Below are positions 25,637 to 28,110 of a stretch of DNA of 28,110 nucleotides, piece by piece (the stretch's first letter is position 1; each line of letters starts with the position of its first letter). Both the position numbers and the translations under genes were made by a program. The notes below the pieces were generated by a model. That model made no database searches and was not told the DNA's origin. It was given only the letters and a program-made list of their open reading frames with translations. This DNA is from SZUA-186 sp039714155 (lineage in GTDB: Bacteria; Pseudomonadota; Gammaproteobacteria; UBA9214): assembly GCA_039714155.1 (NCBI GenBank), contig JBDLJX010000029.1, positions 1 to 28,110 on the forward strand. Direction: 5' to 3'.

Positions 25637-26554
25637 CTACGGCTCCTCGCCAGAAGCCATGATCAGGGCTTCTTCAATGGCACCTGGTGAGCACATGATC
25701 TTGAAGAAGGTCCCGCCGGTCTTGCTGGCAACCATCGGCAGATGCGGCATGTTGATCGCAATACGGAAACGTGCGTAAAGAGCCTCGGCATTGCCTTCCG
25801 TCACGAGGATTTCGTACGGCAGGTGGGCGGTGGATCGCGGTGTATCCATGTCGACACGGTCCATGACGAACTTGTCACCACTGCAGTCGTCAGCATCGGC
25901 ACCCTTCAGGGCAACACCAAAGACAGCCTCTTTCTTGCCCGGGATATCAACACGCCAGACCTTGGCGGTTGCGCCCTTGCCGGCTGCCAGGGCGTCTTCG
26001 ACGGCCTTGGTGGCTTCCTCGAAACTGTCGTACTCGGCCAGCTCGCTCGGGTCATCGAAATATTCCATCATGACGGTGTAGTGGAACTTGCGCAGGTCAT
26101 CGGCAGTCAGCTCCTTTTTCGAGCCATAGTCCATCTCGGCACCCAGTGCGCCTTGCAGTGCAGCACGCACGTCAGCCAGGTCAGAACCCATGCGGTAGGC
26201 AGCCGCCATATAGATCGGGTTGGTGTAGGAGACTTCGATGTCATTGCCATTCTTGGTGATGGCGACGCGTTGAACGGTACCGTAACCACCGCGCTCGGAC
26301 TTGGCAGCGGTACTCTTCAGGGCGTCATTGGTAACGCCAATAACGTGAGCGCCGGAATAGGGGGAGTATTCACCGACCACTTCAAAGCCGGCACCGGTCA
26401 GTTTGCCCTTGACGTCGCCGGCAACTGAATTGACATCACCGGTGGTCTTGTAGGCAAGTACGAACGGCATAAGAACATCTGCGGCCAGCGCATTGCTGAA
26501 CGACAGGATACAAAAAATTCCACACAAAAACGTTTTTCTTAGCAAGGTAACCAT
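25637..26554 (-). CDS. Exported protein of unknown function (305 aa)
   Basis: Not confidently recognised. The start at 26554 is set by AGGAGG eight bases upstream; a GTG seven codons earlier overlaps that site. Residues 1-24 are a signal peptide (LLRKTFLCGIFCILSFSNALA). The mature region begins with a DUF302-like layout, KTTGDVNSVAGDVKGKLTGAG then FEVVGEYSPY, followed by a segment YTNPIYMAAAYRMGSDLADV. The last third has an unusual pair of lone cysteines (DDCSGDKF and KIMCSPGAIEEA) that could form a disulfide in the periplasm. The protein looks soluble and acidic. It is monocistronic, ends at a strong terminator, and diverges from the Nudix gene over 258 bases. The DUF302 suggestion is tentative. 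Confidence 0.85.
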   Translation of the reverse strand: MVTLLRKTFLCGIFCILSFSNALAADVLMPFVLAYKTTGDVNSVAGDVKGKLTGAGFEVVGEYSPYSGAHVIGVTNDALKSTAAKSERGGYGTVQRVAITKNGNDIEVSYTNPIYMAAAYRMGSDLADVRAALQGALGAEMDYGSKKELTADDLRKFHYTVMMEYFDDPSELAEYDSFEEATKAVEDALAAGKGATAKVWRVDIPGKKEAVFGVALKGADADDCSGDKFVMDRVDMDTPRSTAHLPYEILVTEGNAEALYARFRIAINMPHLPMVASKTGGTFFKIMCSPGAIEEALIMASGEEP

Positions 26555-26761
26555 GACCTGATCCTCCTGACACACTTGTTTGGGTTAGTGTTTGTTTATC
26601 GGTACATTTATGCTCCGGGCGCCGGTTAACACGATAACGTAACCCGGGTGCGAAAAATGAACTGCGAAGTATAAGTGAATCAGTGAGGTAGCGCGAGCGT
26701 CAATATTCCAGCGGAAGTTGCGTTTATGTAGACGGGTCACTCCGGTGTGTTAAGACTGGCA

Positions 26762-26779
26762 GCCGGCGGTCTCGCCGGC
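26762..26779. promoter_or_regulatory. GC-rich hairpin upstream of the Nudix gene
   Basis: GCCGGCG and CGCCGGC form a 7-bp stem with a 4-base loop, directly before a TTGACT that could be a -35 element. It may be an operator or a leader structure. The rest of 26555-26812 shows no clear signal. Confidence 0.35.
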
Positions 26780-26812
26780 CTGTTGACTATGTCATAATCC
26801 ACAATTAACTCT

Positions 26813-27274
26813 ATGAATAGCGAAGAAATAGTCTGGAAACCCCATGTCACGGTTGCAGCAGTGATTGAGAATCACGGCCGTTTCCTGCTGGTACAGGAGC
26901 GCATCGCGGGGAAATCCGTCTTCAATCAACCGGCCGGCCACCTGGAAGACGGCGAAAACCTGGTCGAGGCGGTGATACGCGAAACCCTGGAAGAAACGGC
27001 CTGGCATTTCCAGCCGGCAGCACTCGTCGGCCTGTACCGCTGGCGTCATCCGGACAAGTACGAGACTTATCTGCGAGTCACCTTCTCGGGCAGTTGTTCC
27101 GGGCACGAACCTGACCGGCCACTGGATGACGGTATTGAGCGCGCCCTCTGGCTGCAACATGAGGAGATCCGGAAAAATGCCGCCCGACTGCGCAGCCCGC
27201 TGGTACTGCGTTCGATTGACGACTACCTGGCCGGCCATGCCTACCCGCTGGCCCTGTTGAATGATGTTAGCTAG
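26813..27274 (+). CDS. nudJ: Nudix hydrolase, NudJ-like
   Basis: Predicted pyrophosphohydrolase of the NudJ subgroup; E. coli NudJ hydrolyses thiamine-pyrimidine pyrophosphates and nucleoside di- and triphosphates. It has 153 residues, the family length. The Nudix box runs from Gly42 to about Trp64 (GHLEDGENLVEAVIRETLEE, then TAW), with the REXXEE metal ligands intact and Thr in the place of the usual Gly, as in NudJ. WKPHVTVAAVIENHGRFLLV at the start and VFNQPAGHLE before the box are typical. In E. coli it is joined to rluE and mnmA near icd; here icd is close by, but mnmA is not beside it. Confidence 0.94.
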   Translation: MNSEEIVWKPHVTVAAVIENHGRFLLVQERIAGKSVFNQPAGHLEDGENLVEAVIRETLEETAWHFQPAALVGLYRWRHPDKYETYLRVTFSGSCSGHEPDRPLDDGIERALWLQHEEIRKNAARLRSPLVLRSIDDYLAGHAYPLALLNDVS

Positions 27275-27315
27275 CCAGCCATGTCGCACCCTTGAACCGT
27301 CTCGCGACGAACGGC

Positions 27316-27333
27316 GATGAGAAATGCGGGCTA
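27316..27333 (+). repeat. Interspersed 18-bp motif, copy 3
   Basis: GATGAGAAATGCGGGCTA matches the motif at 64-81 with one mismatch. The ATG inside it (27324) is the start codon of the following gene, so the repeat overlaps a translation start. Confidence 0.6.
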
Positions 27334-27929
27334 GTTTGCGTTATACGGTGCTGTTGTTCGCCATCCTGCTGCCCGTCATGGCCGGTGCGGATATTTATGC
27401 AGCCAGGGGTCTTGAGGCGATGCCGACACCCGCGCGTTATTCCGTCTGTTTCGACCATTCCTGTACCACCGTGGTGACAGATTCGCTCAGCGAGTCTGAA
27501 TGGCTGCAGGCATCTGCACCGTTGCGCGGACCTGTCACAAGTGCAGCGGATGAGCGAGGTGCCATTGCTGCAGCCATTGCCCGCTTCGAGGAGATTGTCG
27601 GCCGGCATACCGATACTGCCGGTGACAGGGGCCGGAATCTTTCCGGGTTCGGACAGCCCGGCCAGCTGGACTGCATCGATGAATCGACCAATACCACGAG
27701 TTATCTGCGCATGCTGCAACAGCATGAGTTGATTCGTTATCACGAGGTGATGGACACCGCCACGCGTTTTGGTCTGTTTGTCGGCATGCCGCACACCACC
27801 GCGGTGATCCATGAACGTGACAGCGGTACACATTATGCCGTCGATTCCTGGTTTTTCGACAATGGCCAGCCGCCCTATATCGTGCGCCTGGAAGCCTGGT
27901 ATGCCGGCGTTGATCCGGCTGACGAATAA
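27324..27929 (+). CDS. Exported conserved-looking protein of unknown function (201 aa)
   Basis: Not assigned to a named family. The N-terminus is a signal peptide (LRYTVLLFAILLPVMAGA). The mature protein has two cysteines in CFDHSC and another in GQLDCIDESTNTTSYL. A C-terminal region has PHTTAVIHE, HYAVDSWFFDNGQPPYIV and LEAWYAG, which looks like a conserved, folded domain and could be enzymatic (the Cys-Asp and His-rich motifs resemble a catalytic set, but this is speculation). The start codon is inside an interspersed repeat and has only a weak ribosome-binding site; an in-frame stop lies just upstream, so no longer form exists. It follows nudJ by 49 bases and may be cotranscribed. Confidence 0.82.
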   Translation: MRASLRYTVLLFAILLPVMAGADIYAARGLEAMPTPARYSVCFDHSCTTVVTDSLSESEWLQASAPLRGPVTSAADERGAIAAAIARFEEIVGRHTDTAGDRGRNLSGFGQPGQLDCIDESTNTTSYLRMLQQHELIRYHEVMDTATRFGLFVGMPHTTAVIHERDSGTHYAVDSWFFDNGQPPYIVRLEAWYAGVDPADE

Positions 27930-27963
27930 CTAGTGCGGTGTAACGGATAACGTGCACATATCA

Positions 27964-28060
27964 GAGGCCCACAAATGACCCAGGACAAGGCGCAGCCTGC
28001 CGTTAATGGCTATTCCCTTAACAAAGGCTGCAACGCAGTATTGGGTCATTTGTGGGCCTC
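27964..28060. repeat. 97-bp palindromic element
   Basis: A perfect 19-bp inverted repeat (GAGGCCCACAAATGACCCA at 27964-27982; complement at 28042-28060) encloses a second palindrome: GCAGCCT then GTTAA on the left, TTAAC then AGGCTGC on the right. The whole could fold into one long hairpin or cruciform. It looks like a dispersed intergenic element or small MITE. The remaining bases to 28110 may be more of the same repeat. Confidence 0.75.
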
Positions 28061-28110
28061 CCTGCGGGCGAGACGAGAAGCCGTCATCTGCGGTGTTGCG
28101 TCTCTTGTAA

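Overview
The window is a chromosomal segment of a gammaproteobacterium, of moderately high G+C apart from one A+T-rich pocket. It is mostly single-copy housekeeping genes. Several gene strings match the Escherichia coli order: ftsK-lolA-rarA-serS near trxB; aat-infA-clpA-clpS with a cold-shock gene; and icd near nudJ. The differences are informative. An alanine dehydrogenase gene lies between trxB and ftsK, and an uncharacterised N-acyltransferase-like gene is translationally coupled to aat. Exact taxonomy cannot be read from the sequence; a marine or sulfur-oxidising (Chromatiales-like) lineage is a guess from the flavour of the genes and the short interspersed repeats.

Layout. 1-1343: rluE, then an A+T-rich pocket with an unrecognised 140-residue gene and the 3' remnant of another gene. 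1370-7111: metH on the minus strand, divergent from a plus-strand pair. The pair encodes an exported Met/Trp/Gly-rich protein with four nearly identical 39-bp tandem repeats and an HPP-family membrane protein with an unrecognised soluble tail. 7328-9615: small membrane and stress genes (GlsB/YeaQ family, hemolysin III family, SYLF-domain protein) separated by intergenic hairpins. 9645-17522: a minus-strand block of serS, DUF190 gene, crcB, rarA, lolA, ftsK and ald. 17673-21052: a plus-strand block of trxB, DUF482-like gene, aat and infA. 21076-23672: clpA and clpS on the minus strand. 23988-25515: a cold-shock gene convergent with icd. 25637-27929: an unrecognised exported protein, a NudJ-like Nudix hydrolase and a second unrecognised exported protein. 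The right edge holds a large palindromic element.

How the genes work together. ftsK, lolA and rarA are chained by one-base TGATG overlaps (chromosome segregation, lipoprotein transport, replication-fork repair). crcB and the DUF190 gene are coupled by ATGA (fluoride export). clpS delivers substrates to ClpAP, and the neighbouring aat product makes the N-terminal Leu/Phe tags that ClpS reads, so the N-degron pathway is nearly complete within 5 kb. trxB, metH, icd and ald are core metabolism.

The most interesting parts are: the Met-rich repeat protein with its HPP partner; the A+T-rich pocket next to rluE; an 18-bp interspersed motif that supplies the stop codon of rluE and the start codon of the gene at 27324; and several families of palindromic intergenic repeats. 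I found no CRISPR array, tRNA, rRNA, transposase or intact prophage, and no strongly supported novel defence system.
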